DNA from: JAGQYH01 sp041393015
Lineage (GTDB): Bacteria; Bacteroidota; Bacteroidia; Chitinophagales; JADIYW01
Length of the DNA: 64,000 bases
Direction: 5' to 3'
NCBI GenBank assembly: GCA_041393015.1
Contig: JAWKKV010000001.1
Coordinates: 310,001-374,000, forward strand
This document shows, in pieces, positions 1 to 11,412 of the stretch; the first letter of the stretch is position 1; every line of letters starts with the position of its first letter. A program made the position numbers and the translations under genes. The notes below the pieces were generated by a model. That model saw only the letters and a program-made list of their open reading frames with translations, had not been told where the DNA came from and ran no database searches.

Positions 1-1845
1 TGATAATTCACAACCATTAGCATCTGTAATGACACCTGTATAAGAACCAGCAGCTAAACCACTAATATCTTGAGTTGTTTCACCATTACTCCATAAATAA
101 GTGTATGGTGCAGTTCCTCCAGTCACTTCAATATCAATTGCTCCTTCTTCATCTCCATTACAAACATTATTTGTAACATCTACTGATGATATGGCAAGTG
201 CCATCGGCTCATTGATTGTTAAGATTGGACTAGTAAAGATGCATCCGTTAGCATCTGTAATTACACCAAAGTAATCACCTGCCGGAACATCTGTTAAGTC
301 TTCAGTAGTTGCTCCATTGCTCCAAGCATAAGTATAAGGAGGCGTTCCTCCATCAACCGTAATATCAATAGAACCAGTTGAAGCTCCATTACAATCTACA
401 TCTGTTACTTCTACTGCTGTTACTGCTATCGCTGTAGGCTCTCCAACAGTTACTGGCGGTGATACAATTGTACATCCGTTTGCATCTGTAATTACACCTA
501 CATAATCTCCAGCTTCTAAATCAAAAATATCTTGAGTGATATCTCCATTACTCCATAAGTAAGAATAAGGAGGTGTACCACCGCTCACTGAAATATTAAT
601 GGCTCCAGTAGCAGCTCCATTACAATCTGCATTAGTTACTGAAGCAGCTGTAATCATAATTGCACTTGGCTCACCAACTACATAAGCAGGCGAAGTAAAT
701 GTACATCCATTAGCGTCTGTAACTTCTACATTATAAGTTCCTGCAGGCACATCAGATAAATCTTCATCTGTTGAACCATTACTCCATAAGTAGGTATATC
801 CAGGCGTTCCACCACTCACTGTAATGTCGATTGCTCCAGTAGAAGCACCATTACAATCTGCATTGGTGATTACTGGATTAGCACCCACAGCAATTCCTGT
901 TGGTTCACCAACTACATAAACTTGAGTTAAGAATGTACATCCATTGGCATCTGTTACCGTTGCTTGGTGTGTTCCAGCTGATAGATCACTAGGATCTTCA
1001 TCTGTACTTCCATTGGTCCAAACGTAAGTGTAAGGTGCAGTTCCTCCAGCAATTGTTATATCCACTGATCCGGTTGCCGCACCATTGCAATCTGCATTCG
1101 AAACAACACCAGGAACAGATTCAACAATTGGATCTGGTTGACCAACAACAATTACTGCTGAAGTATATTCACAACCAGTTGCATCAATTACAAAGAAGAT
1201 GTATTCACCAGCAGGTAATCCACTGATATCTTCTGTATCTAAGTTATTACTCCATCTATAGGTGTATGGTTCAACACCACCACTAACAGAGATATCAATT
1301 GCTCCCGTAGAATTACCGTAGCAATCTACATCTGTTACTACTGCTGGAGAAATCTCAACTAATGAGCTTGTTCCTGCAGGTTCTATTACAAAATCCTGAG
1401 TAGTGTAAGAACAAAGGTTAGCATCTGTTACTGTTAAAGTATATGTGCCTTCTCCAATTCCTGCTAAATCTTCAGTAGTTGCTGAATTGCTCCATAAGAA
1501 ACTATATGGTTCCGTTCCGCCAGTAATTGTAACATCAATTGATGCTGTTCCAGCGCTACCATCACAAGGTAAACCAACCACTATTGCAGCTTCAGGTTCT
1601 CCTAAAGCATCCGGTCCTCCTACTGTAAATGTAGCAGTTGCAGGACATCCATCATCTGTATCAAGTATTTCTACTGTATACTCCCCTGCATCTAATCCAG
1701 AAATATCTTCTGTTGTTTCACCGTTAGACCATAAGAAAGTATAAGTTCCTGAACCACCTGTCGCTGTAATATCAATAGCTCCATCACCACCACATACAGC
1801 ATCAGTAATAACTGAACTGATTTGAGCAGTATCACAAGGAGGAAT
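1..1845 (-). repeat. Tandem SprB-type repeats, period about 240 bp
   Basis: At least seven consecutive units of about 80 codons each carry the pattern NADCNGAATGSIDITV, then PYTYLWSNG, then AGxYxVxVTDANGC. Units are similar but not identical in DNA, so they are old duplications. The array is cut by the left window edge. The family is the SprB repeat found in Bacteroidota surface adhesins. Confidence 0.85.
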
Positions 1846-4800
1846 TTCACAAGTTATAGATAATGTGTAATCTCCAGTACTAGATCCGAAAGCAGTTACA
1901 TATATAAAGTAATCTGTTCCTACTTCTGTAGAGAAGGTAGTCTCTGATTGTAATCCACAGAAATCATCATTTCCTCCTACACAAGATAAAGCATCACATG
2001 TACCTTCAAAAACTCCAATTTTTGTATCAAAATCAGAACCACATAAGCTAGCTGTTACATCTTCTCCGGTTCCGGCAAAATAATACCATACACCAGGTGC
2101 TGATGTTAAACTTGTTCCGCAGAATGATAATGAACCATCAGCAGTTGCAGTAGCTGTACTTCCAGTTACTACCTCATCGCAACTCACTTCAATTGCACCA
2201 TCACATTCATTATTCACTGGTGGTGTTACACAAGAAACACTAATTGTAAAGTCTCCTGAATTACTATTTGTTGTTGAAGAACTAAAATCTGACACATATA
2301 AATAGTAATCAACTCCAATTTCTGCAAAGAATGTAACACTTTCTGGATCTCCTGTTGAAAATCCATCATCAACACAAGCTACTGGTGTTAAAGCACCACA
2401 ACTTCCGCTGCTTAGATCCAATTCTGGATCGAAATTACTATCCGGTATAACATCAATCGTTACTACATCACCAGTTCCAGCGAAAGTATACCAAACACCT
2501 TCACTTAAAGAGAAGCAGTTGCTGGTAGGTTTATCTGTATCAGTTGCTCCGGCTGTTGTTCCAGCTATTGCATCATCACCACAACTTAAAACAACTGCAT
2601 CGCCACATAAATCATTCGATGGTACAGGAGTTAAAGTTTCAAATGCTTCCGGTCCAGCCCAAGCACTTGTGTCAAAGTCACAATCTGCTTGTACATAGAA
2701 TTCGTAATCGTTTGAAGGATTTAATCCAGTAGCTAAATAGAATGTATCTGTTAAACCACTTACAGTTGGTACTCCAGTAAATGAATCACCATTTGTAATA
2801 TCTACTATTTCAATATTCCATGATATTGCTTCACCACTTGATGTCCAACTTAAATCTGCTGAAATCTCTGTGATATTGCTAACTGTTAAAGCAACAGGAG
2901 CATCACATGCAGGCGGATCAACACAAGATACACTTACAGTAAAGTCACCAGAATTGCTATTTGTTGTTGAACTTGACCAATCTGAAACATATAAGAAGTA
3001 TTCAACTCCTAATTCAGACATAAAAGTGATCGTTTCTAACTCGCCATCAAAAGTTTCATCCACGCAAGTTATGGAAGTCAAATCTCCACAAGTACCGCTA
3101 CTTAAGTTTAGTTCAGGATCAAAATCGACACCTGCAAGAACATCTAAAGTAATTTCTCCTCCAGTACCAAGTATGGTATACCATACTCCTTCACTTAAAG
3201 AAAAGCATCCTTCAGGGAAGTCACTTGCTGTTGCAGAAACTGTAGTTCCTGCAATATCTGTATCTCCACAATTTAAGGTTACCGCTCCACCACACGTATC
3301 ATTCGCTGGAGCAGGTACTATTGGAGAACAAGTTACCGTCATTCCAAAGTTTCCTGTATTCGTTCCGAAACCAGTTACATATACGTAGTAGTCAGTTCCT
3401 ATTTCTGTATTTACTTCAACACTTGAAGCTAATCCACAAGCATCATCATTTCCTGAAACACAAGTTAATGCATCACAGCTACCTTCGAACACACCAATTT
3501 TAGTATCAAAATCAGTTGTATCATCACACAATGAGAATTCAACCGCATCGCCTGTACCGGCAAATACATACCAGACACCAGGTGCAGTACTTAAGTTAGT
3601 TACACAAGTTCCTAAAGAAGCATCTGCTGTAGCATTTTCTGTATTACCAAACACTACGTCATCACAACTTACAGCAATCGCACCGCCGCAAGTATCATTA
3701 ATTGGTGCCGGAGGTGGAGGAGCACAATCACCTTCACCAGCCGCTAAGAAAGTAACTACCATGTAGTCATCTGTTAAATCACATATTGTATTGAATGTAT
3801 TGGTAGGATCAGTATATGTCGCCCCTTGAACGTACCAAGTGCCTTCAAATTCAGGGAATCCATTTCCTGAAAGTATTCCATTTAAATCAGAATCGAATGT
3901 TAAAGGAAGTGGTTGATTATTTAAAATAAATGAATCTCCTAATGCTCCTGTTCCGCCAGGACCAGGTACAAAGAATACTCCGTAGCCACCGCCAACAGGA
4001 ATTGTTTCATCACCTAATCCTTCTATAGTTACTGTACTATCAGGACAAATTGTAAATGAATCAATTGAAGCTGGAGCTAAACTTCCTGCATCACAAACTA
4101 ATGCACCACAAGAAATTGATAAATCGAATGAATCAATAACTGTTTCCGTACTAATCCATGAGCCAACATAAATGTAATAAGTAGTTCCTATTATAGTTTC
4201 AAAACCTGAAATAGTCTCAGGATCTCCAATAGAAGCACCATTGTCAACACTTGTCTCGCAAACTAATGCACCACAAGTACCTGAGTAAATTTGAATTTCA
4301 GCATCAAAACCATAAGGATCTGCAAATATATTCAATGTCTCGCCGTCACCTTCATATGTATACCAAACTCCAGCACCTACTGAGCTACCAGAAATATCAC
4401 AGAAAGGAGCATCTGTAGCAGTAGCACCAGAAGCATCTACTGTTCCTTCAAAACCTGCAGGGCAAGTAATCGCCATAGCGCCTCCACATGTATCGTTAGC
4501 TGGTGCATCAGGTGGTATTGGGCAAACCGCTAATCCACCAGAATTACAAGTTAATGCCGGGAATCCATTATCAGTAGCCGTATTGGTACTTGTACCACAT
4601 AATCCAGCTTCGTTAATTACAATTAAATACGTTCCGCTTTCAGAAGCTGTCCAAGAGATAGAACATCCATCTCCATCTCCTGCACCGAAAGCATCTACCG
4701 CTCCACTAGGAGCAATAATAGTAAACTCAGGGACCCAAGAACCAGCTCCAGGACCATTACACATACTAAAGGTATATTCTCCTCCGGCAATAAAATTATC

Positions 4801-5466
4801 TACCTCATAAGCTTCAGAAGCCCAAACTTCAAAAGTGGTAATCTCATTAAACGGACAACCCGTTCCATCATCACAAGGTGCTCCACCAAAAGTAGTGTTA
4901 AAATCTACCCAACCGGTTGTAGGCGTAGGGTTAATCCAAGTTTCACAAGGTTCAATCGTTGTACCTAATGTGGTAAACTCTTCCGGTCCTGCCCATTCAC
5001 TTGAATCAGTTCCGCAATCTGCAAATACATAAAATGAATAGGTAGTTACCGAATCTAAACCAGTAGCCATATAGAATGTATCTGTTAAGCCACTCACGGT
5101 TGGCACACCTGTAAAGGCACCATCGGTTATTTCTAAATTCCAAATGGTTTCACCACCACCAGGAGTCCAACTTAAATCAGCAGTTGTTTCTGTTACATTG
5201 CTAGCTGTTAAAGCAGTTGGCGCAGCACATGTTGGTGGCTCTGGTAATTCGATTTCATCAATGGTTATTTCAAACCATCCTAGATCAGTTCCATCAAATC
5301 CTTCTACTATAATATAGTAAGTAGTATTTGGCTCAACATCTACTGCTAAATAAGAACAAACTCCTCCAAACGGACTATCATCATTATCTTCTAATGTTGC
5401 CAAACCATCTGATAAATATAAATAAGTATCAAAATCTGTTGTATCGTTACAAAGATCAATGATTAA
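1..5466 (-). CDS. Downstream part of giant secreted protein (FN3, PPC-like modules, SprB repeats); partial, runs off window
   Basis: This reading frame is the same frame as the metalloprotease gene above it and continues it after the TAG at 5467-5469; I followed it open to base 1. It reads as fibronectin-III modules (around 4970-5250 and 2640-2900) alternating with all-beta modules of the pre-peptidase C-terminal type, recognisable by GVWYT and the DYYLYVSD / DYFIYVT strands, and then from about 1845 to base 1 as tandem SprB-type repeats with a YLWSNG core. There is no start codon with a signal peptide of its own, so I treat it as the rest of the same gene, cut off either by real mutation or by an assembly error. 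The C-terminus, where a T9SS sorting domain would be expected, lies outside the window. The product would be exported and cell-surface or extracellular; adhesion is inferred from SprB-type repeats. Confidence 0.75.
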
Positions 5467-7085
5467 CTATCTGTATTCGGTCCTGTTGTATTGATAAATA
5501 CATCTGGAGACCAAACCATCAGCATATTGATCTGTAAAACATTCTGCTGTATTCTGAATATCTGAATATGGTAAACTTGTAATTACAATTGGGTTCTCAA
5601 CACTATCACCAACAAAAGGATCACAAACAACTGGTGTTGCACATGTTACATCAATGGTAAAGTCTCCTTGATTATCGTTTGTTGTTGAACTTGACCAATC
5701 TGATACATATAAATAGTAATCTGTTCCTATGTCCGATAAGAATGTAAAACTTTCTGTAACATCAGGTCCACCATTATCTATACAATCAATATTGGTTAAT
5801 GAACCACAACTTCCACTATTGAAACTCAATTCCGGGTCCCAACCTATTGGTGTTACATCAATTGTTATCTCATCTCCTGTTCCTGCTATTGTGTACCAAA
5901 CGCCTTCGCTAAGTGAAAAACATCCTGCTGGTTGATCTGTTGCGGTTGCATCAGTAGTCGTTCCTGCTATTCCTGTGTCATCACAATTTAAAACAACTGC
6001 ATCAGCACATAAGTCATTTGCTGGAGTTGCAATTGTTCCTAAAGTTGTAAAGTCTTCTGGCCCAGCCCATTCGCTAGAATCAGTTCCACAATCTGCAATT
6101 ACATAGAAAGAATAATCTGTTAATGAATCTAACGCTGTGGCTAAATAGAATGTATCCGTTATTCCACTCACTGTTGGAACGCCTGTGAAAGCGCCATCCG
6201 TAATTTCTAAATGCCAAGTAGTTTCATCACCACCAGGAGTCCAGCTTAAATCAGCAGTTGTTTCTGTTACATTGCTAGCTGTTAAAGCAGTTGGAGCAGC
6301 ACATGTTGGTGGCTCTGGCAATTCTATTTCATCAATGGTAACTTCATACCATCCGGTTTCAGTTCCATCAAATCCTTCTACTACAACAATATAAGTAGTG
6401 TTAGGATCTACATCTGTTGCTATAATAGAACAAGTACCAAAAGGAGAATCATCGCTCTGCTCAATTGAAGTTGTACCGGTTTCATCAAATAAATATAAGT
6501 AGGTATCAAAATCTGTTGTGTCATTACATAGATTAATTACTACACTATCGGCATCAGGTCCTGTTGTAAATTGATAGAATACATCAATACCACCTAAACC
6601 ATCAGGTAATTGATCTGTAAAACATTCTGCTGTATTCTGAATATCTGAATATGGTAAACTTGTAATTACAATTGGATTCTCAACACTATCACCAACAAAA
6701 GGATCACAAACAACTGGAGTTACACATGTTACATCAATTATAAAGTCTCCTTGATTATCGTTTGTTGTTGAACTAGAATAATCAGAAACATATAAATAAT
6801 AATCAGTTCCTATGTCCGATAAGAATGTGATACTTTCTGTAACATCAGATCCACCATTATCTATACAATCAATATTGGTTAATGAACCACAACTTCCACT
6901 ATTGAAACTCAATTCTGGATCCCAACCTATTGGTGTTACATCAATTGTTATCTCATCTCCTGTTCCTGCTATTGTGTACCAAACGCCTTCACTTAGTGAA
7001 AAACATCCTGCTGGTTGATCTGTTGCGGTTGCATCAGTAGTCGTTCCTGCTATTCCTGTGTCATCACAATTTAAAACAACTGCTC
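4965..7085 (-). repeat. Internal tandem duplication, unit about 1083 bp
   Basis: Matching stretches are offset by 1083 bp: 5527-6000 against 6610-7083 is nearly identical, and the FN3 module at about 4970-5300 matches about 6050-6380. Each unit encodes an FN3 module, a FEISIDE-like beta module and a CFSLSEGVWYT module. The high DNA identity points to recent duplication. The frame-disrupted stretch at 5467-5522 lies inside it. Confidence 0.8.
5467..5522 (-). other. Frame-disrupted stretch with in-frame TAG in the giant protease gene
   Basis: Aligned to the intact sister module at about 6548-6605, this segment is 2 bases short near 5505-5520 and 1 base short near 5467. Between the two defects the expected residues DVF and TTGP appear only in a shifted frame; outside them both sides share one frame. 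The net loss is three bases, and the visible consequence is a TAG at 5467-5469. A real double indel and a consensus error in a repeat are both possible. Confidence 0.7.
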
Positions 7086-9966
7086 CGGCACAAGTATCGT
7101 TTACTGGTCCAGCTACAACGGCAGGTAATGTTGTAAAAGCTATTGGTCCTTCCCAAGTGGAAGCCACTCTACCAGTGGTTGCAAAAGTACCAATTGGGAA
7201 TGGAGCTGTAGTAGCGCCATTTGTTGTACCACCTTCTAAATTATTCGTTCCACTATATGTCCAATTTGATATTGTAAATACAGCTCCTTCAGGACCTGTA
7301 TTATCATTTCTATAAGCCCATCCATCAAGGAAATCCCATGCTTCACCAGTACCATCTGTATTGATATCACCGAATACATCTAATACATTACCATTTACAA
7401 ATAACTCTACAGCATCATCTCCATTGATAGCCATTGAACCATCAATAAAGTCTGCTGCAAATCCGAAGAATTCGTTAAACCTTACTGAATCTGTAGTGAT
7501 ATAGATATAGCTACCTGCTGTGGCACTACCAGATAAAGTAAACTCTTGACCATCAGTTCCACCTCCATTGTTAGCAGAACCAATGCCATAAGCACTTAAA
7601 TCAGCAATATCATTTAAAACAAATATTTCAACACCCTTTGGAGTTCCTCCACTTAATGGACCGTCAAAAACACCAGTAAGAATTAAATCGTTACCAGCAC
7701 AGTTAGCCCTAACATAAGCTTCGTAATCATTATCAGCTGCTAATCCAGAGAAAGTATATGGATTGGCAACATCAGTTGCTGTTGGTGTACCAGTAGCAGT
7801 ACCTGAAGCAGTAATATCTACCAATTCAACATCATAAGATCCTGAAGCTGTCCAAGAAAAATCCGCAGACGAAGCTGTTATATTATCGATAGATAAGTCA
7901 GCAGGTGCAATACAAGTATCCGCTGGCAATGCACAAGTTGCATCAGCAGCACAATCACCATCTAAACAATCTATTTGTCCATCACCATCATCATCTATTC
8001 CGTTATCACATATTTCAACTAAGACACATGCTGGGTCAGAAACGCTTAACCAATTAACTATTTTTTCATCATCTGAAACAGAACAAACTAATTCACTTGC
8101 ATCTTCTATATAGCCAGTTACTATCCAAGTACCGGCCATATCAGGCAAACTATTAGCTGCTAATATGCCATTAGCTCCTGCATTAATATAAAAATCCGTA
8201 CCAAATCCTCCAAGAGAAAATCCAGTGCCTGGACCTGTACTATTAGCACCAGTACCATCAGCTCCTGCAATAAATTGCCATCTATATGCTCCTCCAGCTG
8301 GTATTGATTCGTCACCGTTTGTTGCAAAACGAGTAGAATCTGTTGAGCACACCCCTACAGAATCTGTACTTAGCAATGTTCCTGCTACACATGGGTCTAA
8401 TACCACTGTATCACATAATGCATCTGATGAATCAATAAAGGTTATAGTGAAGAAATTATCAGTGAAATCACATATTGAGTTAACCGCTGTAGACCCATTT
8501 GTACCATCAGCATATACCGCTCCATTTACATACCATGTTCCTGAAAAATTTGGAAAACTGTTAGCCGGCAAAAGCCCACCTAAAGTTTCATCAATAGATC
8601 TTGATGTACCTGTTCCAGACAATAAGAATTCTCCTCCCAAAGCTCCTGCCCCATCAGGACCTGGAGTAAAATAAAAGCCATATCCTCCACCAGAAGGAAT
8701 TACTGTAGTTCCATTATTTGAAACAGTAACTGAAGTACCTGTACAAAGCCCTATAGAATCAACAACTGCTAAATCTCCTGCATCACAAGTATCAGCTGCT
8801 GGTACTTGACCTCCAACAGTTGAACTTAATAGTTCAACTCTTCTTGGTGAGTTTTCTAAAACTGTTACAAATCTGGCTACTTGATCTTGTGTAAAAATAT
8901 TCATGCACGCATCTGTAGTATAATCCATGTAGTTCATAAACATATCTCCATTAGGACCATTACTACAACTTACACTTGGAAATCCAGGACAATTTGATTC
9001 ATTAGGTCCTGATTGATTTGGAGTGTCATCACAATAATCAGTTGCTGTACAATCTCCATCTCCCCAAATATGTCTCAAACCTAACCAGTGACCAATTTCA
9101 TGTGTCGCTGTTCTCCCTAAATTAAATGGAGCACCACTTCCAGGGTTGGCTATACTTCCTAAAGAAGAGCTTAATAACACTAGTCCATCTGTATTGCTAC
9201 TTCCACCATCGGTGGCTAATCCGTTTAAACCTGAGTTAGATGGGAATTGGGCATAACCTAAAATACCACAAGTCATATCTACTGTCCAAACATTCATATA
9301 CAAGGTTGGATCCCATTGAGAATTGGGCTTTATCGTTCCTTCAATATAAGATCTATCAAAACCGGTAGTTCCACAATTATTTCCGCCATAAGGCATTGCT
9401 GCCCATCCTTCAGTATTTCTATTAATTCTATTGATACCTGGCGTTGCCATGGTATCTCCATTTTCATCAATAATAGCCGGTACAAATTCGATATCAATAC
9501 TGCCTGCCACACCAACGAAAGCTGCCGGAGTATTGCCTGCATCAGAATTCAATCTCTGAAAGTCATCGTTGATTTGCTGCATTTGAGCATATACTTTCGC
9601 ACTAGATATATTATATCCAGTACCTACAGCCTCACCATTATGAACCACATGAACAATATAAGGTATACTGTAGGTCGCTCGCTCAGTTGCTCCAGATGCC
9701 TTTCTCTCTTGAATTTTTTTGGCCATCCATTGCTCAAATTCTTCTTTTGAAGGAATTGTTGCATCTTTCTCTCTTCTTTGAGCTTCATTTTCAACAGTAA
9801 AGCATCTTTTGAAATTAGTTACATCCAACGGAACAACTGTTTCTTGATGATTAAGGTTTAAGCTTACCTGACCATTAGATATAGCTGGCTGCAGTCTCTC
9901 AACCTGAGACCATCCGCTAATAATTGTACATGTAATTAGTGTAAATAGTAGTAAAAACTTTCTCAT
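5467..9966 (-). CDS. Secreted M43-family (cytophagalysin/pappalysin-like) metalloprotease, N-terminal 1499 residues of a larger protein
   Basis: A signal peptide (MRKFLLLFTLITCTIISGWS) is followed by a short pro-region and a zinc metalloprotease domain. The zinc site is HEIGHWLGLRH (His289, Glu290, His293, His299), followed by a Cys-rich segment and the Met-turn region MNYMDYTTDACMN, as in M43 enzymes. Beyond it come beta modules, a lamin-tail-like domain (about residues 757-935), FN3 domains and PPC-like CFSLSEGVWYT modules. Such proteins are exported through Sec and then T9SS and act outside the cell. The frame stops at 5467 inside a disrupted repeat copy, and the same frame continues to base 1, so the native protein is probably over 3300 residues. 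A second M43 protease of different architecture is encoded at 44808-49370. Confidence 0.9.
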   Translation of the reverse strand: MRKFLLLFTLITCTIISGWSQVERLQPAISNGQVSLNLNHQETVVPLDVTNFKRCFTVENEAQRREKDATIPSKEEFEQWMAKKIQERKASGATERATYSIPYIVHVVHNGEAVGTGYNISSAKVYAQMQQINDDFQRLNSDAGNTPAAFVGVAGSIDIEFVPAIIDENGDTMATPGINRINRNTEGWAAMPYGGNNCGTTGFDRSYIEGTIKPNSQWDPTLYMNVWTVDMTCGILGYAQFPSNSGLNGLATDGGSSNTDGLVLLSSSLGSIANPGSGAPFNLGRTATHEIGHWLGLRHIWGDGDCTATDYCDDTPNQSGPNESNCPGFPSVSCSNGPNGDMFMNYMDYTTDACMNIFTQDQVARFVTVLENSPRRVELLSSTVGGQVPAADTCDAGDLAVVDSIGLCTGTSVTVSNNGTTVIPSGGGYGFYFTPGPDGAGALGGEFLLSGTGTSRSIDETLGGLLPANSFPNFSGTWYVNGAVYADGTNGSTAVNSICDFTDNFFTITFIDSSDALCDTVVLDPCVAGTLLSTDSVGVCSTDSTRFATNGDESIPAGGAYRWQFIAGADGTGANSTGPGTGFSLGGFGTDFYINAGANGILAANSLPDMAGTWIVTGYIEDASELVCSVSDDEKIVNWLSVSDPACVLVEICDNGIDDDGDGQIDCLDGDCAADATCALPADTCIAPADLSIDNITASSADFSWTASGSYDVELVDITASGTATGTPTATDVANPYTFSGLAADNDYEAYVRANCAGNDLILTGVFDGPLSGGTPKGVEIFVLNDIADLSAYGIGSANNGGGTDGQEFTLSGSATAGSYIYITTDSVRFNEFFGFAADFIDGSMAINGDDAVELFVNGNVLDVFGDINTDGTGEAWDFLDGWAYRNDNTGPEGAVFTISNWTYSGTNNLEGGTTNGATTAPFPIGTFATTGRVASTWEGPIAFTTLPAVVAGPVNDTCAGAVVLNCDDTGIAGTTTDATATDQPAGCFSLSEGVWYTIAGTGDEITIDVTPIGWDPELSFNSGSCGSLTNIDCIDNGGSDVTESITFLSDIGTDYYLYVSDYSSSTTNDNQGDFIIDVTCVTPVVCDPFVGDSVENPIVITSLPYSDIQNTAECFTDQLPDGLGGIDVFYQFTTGPDADSVVINLCNDTTDFDTYLYLFDETGTTSIEQSDDSPFGTCSIIATDVDPNTTYIVVVEGFDGTETGWYEVTIDEIELPEPPTCAAPTALTASNVTETTADLSWTPGGDETTWHLEITDGAFTGVPTVSGITDTFYLATALDSLTDYSFYVIADCGTDSSEWAGPEDFTTLGTIATPANDLCADAVVLNCDDTGIAGTTTDATATDQPAGCFSLSEGVWYTIAGTGDEITIDVTPIGWDPELSFNSGSCGSLTNIDCIDNGGPDVTESFTFLSDIGTDYYLYVSDWSSSTTNDNQGDFTIDVTCATPVVCDPFVGDSVENPIVITSLPYSDIQNTAECFTDQYADGLVSRCIYQYNRTEYR

Positions 9967-10042
9967 TTGTACTTTTTAGGTTTAATTAGATTCATTTTAG
10001 GGTTTGAATGCTATTATTTTAAAAGTATTAGGCAACGAAAAA

Positions 10043-10072
10043 GCAAGATAGGTATTATTGCCTGAATGACAA
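10043..10072 (-). promoter_or_regulatory. Candidate promoter for the giant protease gene
   Basis: On the minus strand a TTG (10070-10072) is followed after 19 bases by TATCTTGC (10043-10050), close to the Bacteroidota consensus TTG-N19-TAnnTTTG. It lies 77 bp upstream of the start codon. Seen by eye only. Confidence 0.5.
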
Positions 10073-10113
10073 ATAAATCTTTACAAGATATTATTAGAAA
10101 GTGCAATTCTTTT

Positions 10114-11385
10114 TTAAATTTTTCGTTTTTTCCCCATTCTAAGGAATAAAATAGCATTGTACGCTATAATAAAAAGTACTAAAATCTCAGAAATTGAAGT
10201 AGTTATTGCTGCTCCTTTGGCACCTAATTTTGGAATAAATATAAAGTTAGTAACCAAATTGAATAGAATTCCAGCTGTAAAAATGATGTTAAGACGCTTC
10301 AATTTACCCGCTGCCGTTAATAAACTGCTAAATACGTGCATAATGTTATATGCCAGAAATGAAACCATCAAAACACTTAAAATACATGCGGAATATGGAC
10401 TTCCATTTGTATAAAGTGTATTGATAATGTAATTACTTTTCCAAAAAACCAATGTGGCAATCGGTATGATAATTATGAGCAGAAGAGCACAAGCTTGTGC
10501 TAATAATTTAGCTATAAATTTTTTATCAGATAAACGCTTTGCATACGTGGGTAATAACACATTGGCAAATAAAATTCCGATCATGTTTAAGGCATCAATA
10601 ATTCTAAAACTTTGAGCATATATTCCAGCCTCATACGCTCCTTGTTTCCCTAACATTCTTTCTATCATAATAGCATCCATTCTTAAGTAGATGGACATTA
10701 GAAAAACCGAAAGCGCAAAAGGCATGCTTTTCCTAGCTATACTGAAGATTAACGTTCTATTGATATCTATTTGAAACGGAATGGCAATTTTGCCCACAAC
10801 AATTATTAAAACAAAGGCATTAATGGCAAATCCAATGGTTTGAATCAATGCAAAATTAAAGATGTTCAGCTCAATATTTAGAAAATTAAAATAAAGCAAT
10901 GAAGCACCTAACAGAATCATAACTACTTTATCAAAAATGCTAAAAAATGCATCTAACTTAAATTTATGTAAGCCAGCCAAATTAGACCTTAGATAAAAAA
11001 TTAATGAAATTAGGATTTGGTTGGTCAGCAGTAGTAAAATTAAATTCCCAAATGTTGTCCAAGAATATCCAAGTAAAATAAATGTTGGGATGGCTAAAGC
11101 CAAGTATAATAAGGCTAAGAAAGCTTTACTCGCTAATAAATTTATGAAGTAATGTGATAAATTTTTATGATTTTGAGCTATTTCCTTGCTATTGAACTGC
11201 TGTATGCCAAAATCAAGTATAATTTGGTACAACATTGAAAAATTAAATAGAACGAAATAAGCCCCAAAGACCTCTTCTCCTAGTTTATTTTGGACTACTC
11301 TATCAATACCAAAAAGCCAAAAAGGTTTTATAATGACATTGACCCCAAGGAGAAATATGATATTAGAAAGTGTTTTTTTATTCAT
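10114..11385 (-). CDS. Polysaccharide/oligosaccharide flippase, Wzx-like (MATE/MOP superfamily)
   Basis: A 423-residue integral membrane protein with about 12-14 hydrophobic segments along its whole length and the N-terminal layout of lipid-linked oligosaccharide flippases (FGIDRVVQNKLGEEVFGAYF). Family members flip undecaprenyl-linked glycan units across the inner membrane for O-antigen, capsule or teichuronic-type polymers. It lies 27 bp downstream of an aminotransferase gene on the same strand and is probably co-transcribed. No glycosyltransferase is adjacent, so the polymer cannot be named. Length is typical for the family. Export of another lipid-linked substrate is possible. Confidence 0.8.
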   Translation of the reverse strand: MNKKTLSNIIFLLGVNVIIKPFWLFGIDRVVQNKLGEEVFGAYFVLFNFSMLYQIILDFGIQQFNSKEIAQNHKNLSHYFINLLASKAFLALLYLALAIPTFILLGYSWTTFGNLILLLLTNQILISLIFYLRSNLAGLHKFKLDAFFSIFDKVVMILLGASLLYFNFLNIELNIFNFALIQTIGFAINAFVLIIVVGKIAIPFQIDINRTLIFSIARKSMPFALSVFLMSIYLRMDAIMIERMLGKQGAYEAGIYAQSFRIIDALNMIGILFANVLLPTYAKRLSDKKFIAKLLAQACALLLIIIIPIATLVFWKSNYIINTLYTNGSPYSACILSVLMVSFLAYNIMHVFSSLLTAAGKLKRLNIIFTAGILFNLVTNFIFIPKLGAKGAAITTSISEILVLFIIAYNAILFLRMGKKRKI

Positions 11386-11412
11386 TTTACTAAAGAATAA
11401 ATGTAACCTTAA

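Noticed and set aside
1..1845. Regularly spaced repeats that could suggest a CRISPR array
   Set aside because: The period is about 240 bp, the repeats diverge and all are translated as SprB modules in one frame.
1035..9750. Many plus-strand open frames of 60-170 codons rich in Ser, Thr, Pro, Val or His/Gln/Leu
   Set aside because: They are antisense shadows of the repeat-rich protease gene; composition mirrors the minus-strand Thr/Asp/Gly codons and none has a family pattern or start signal.
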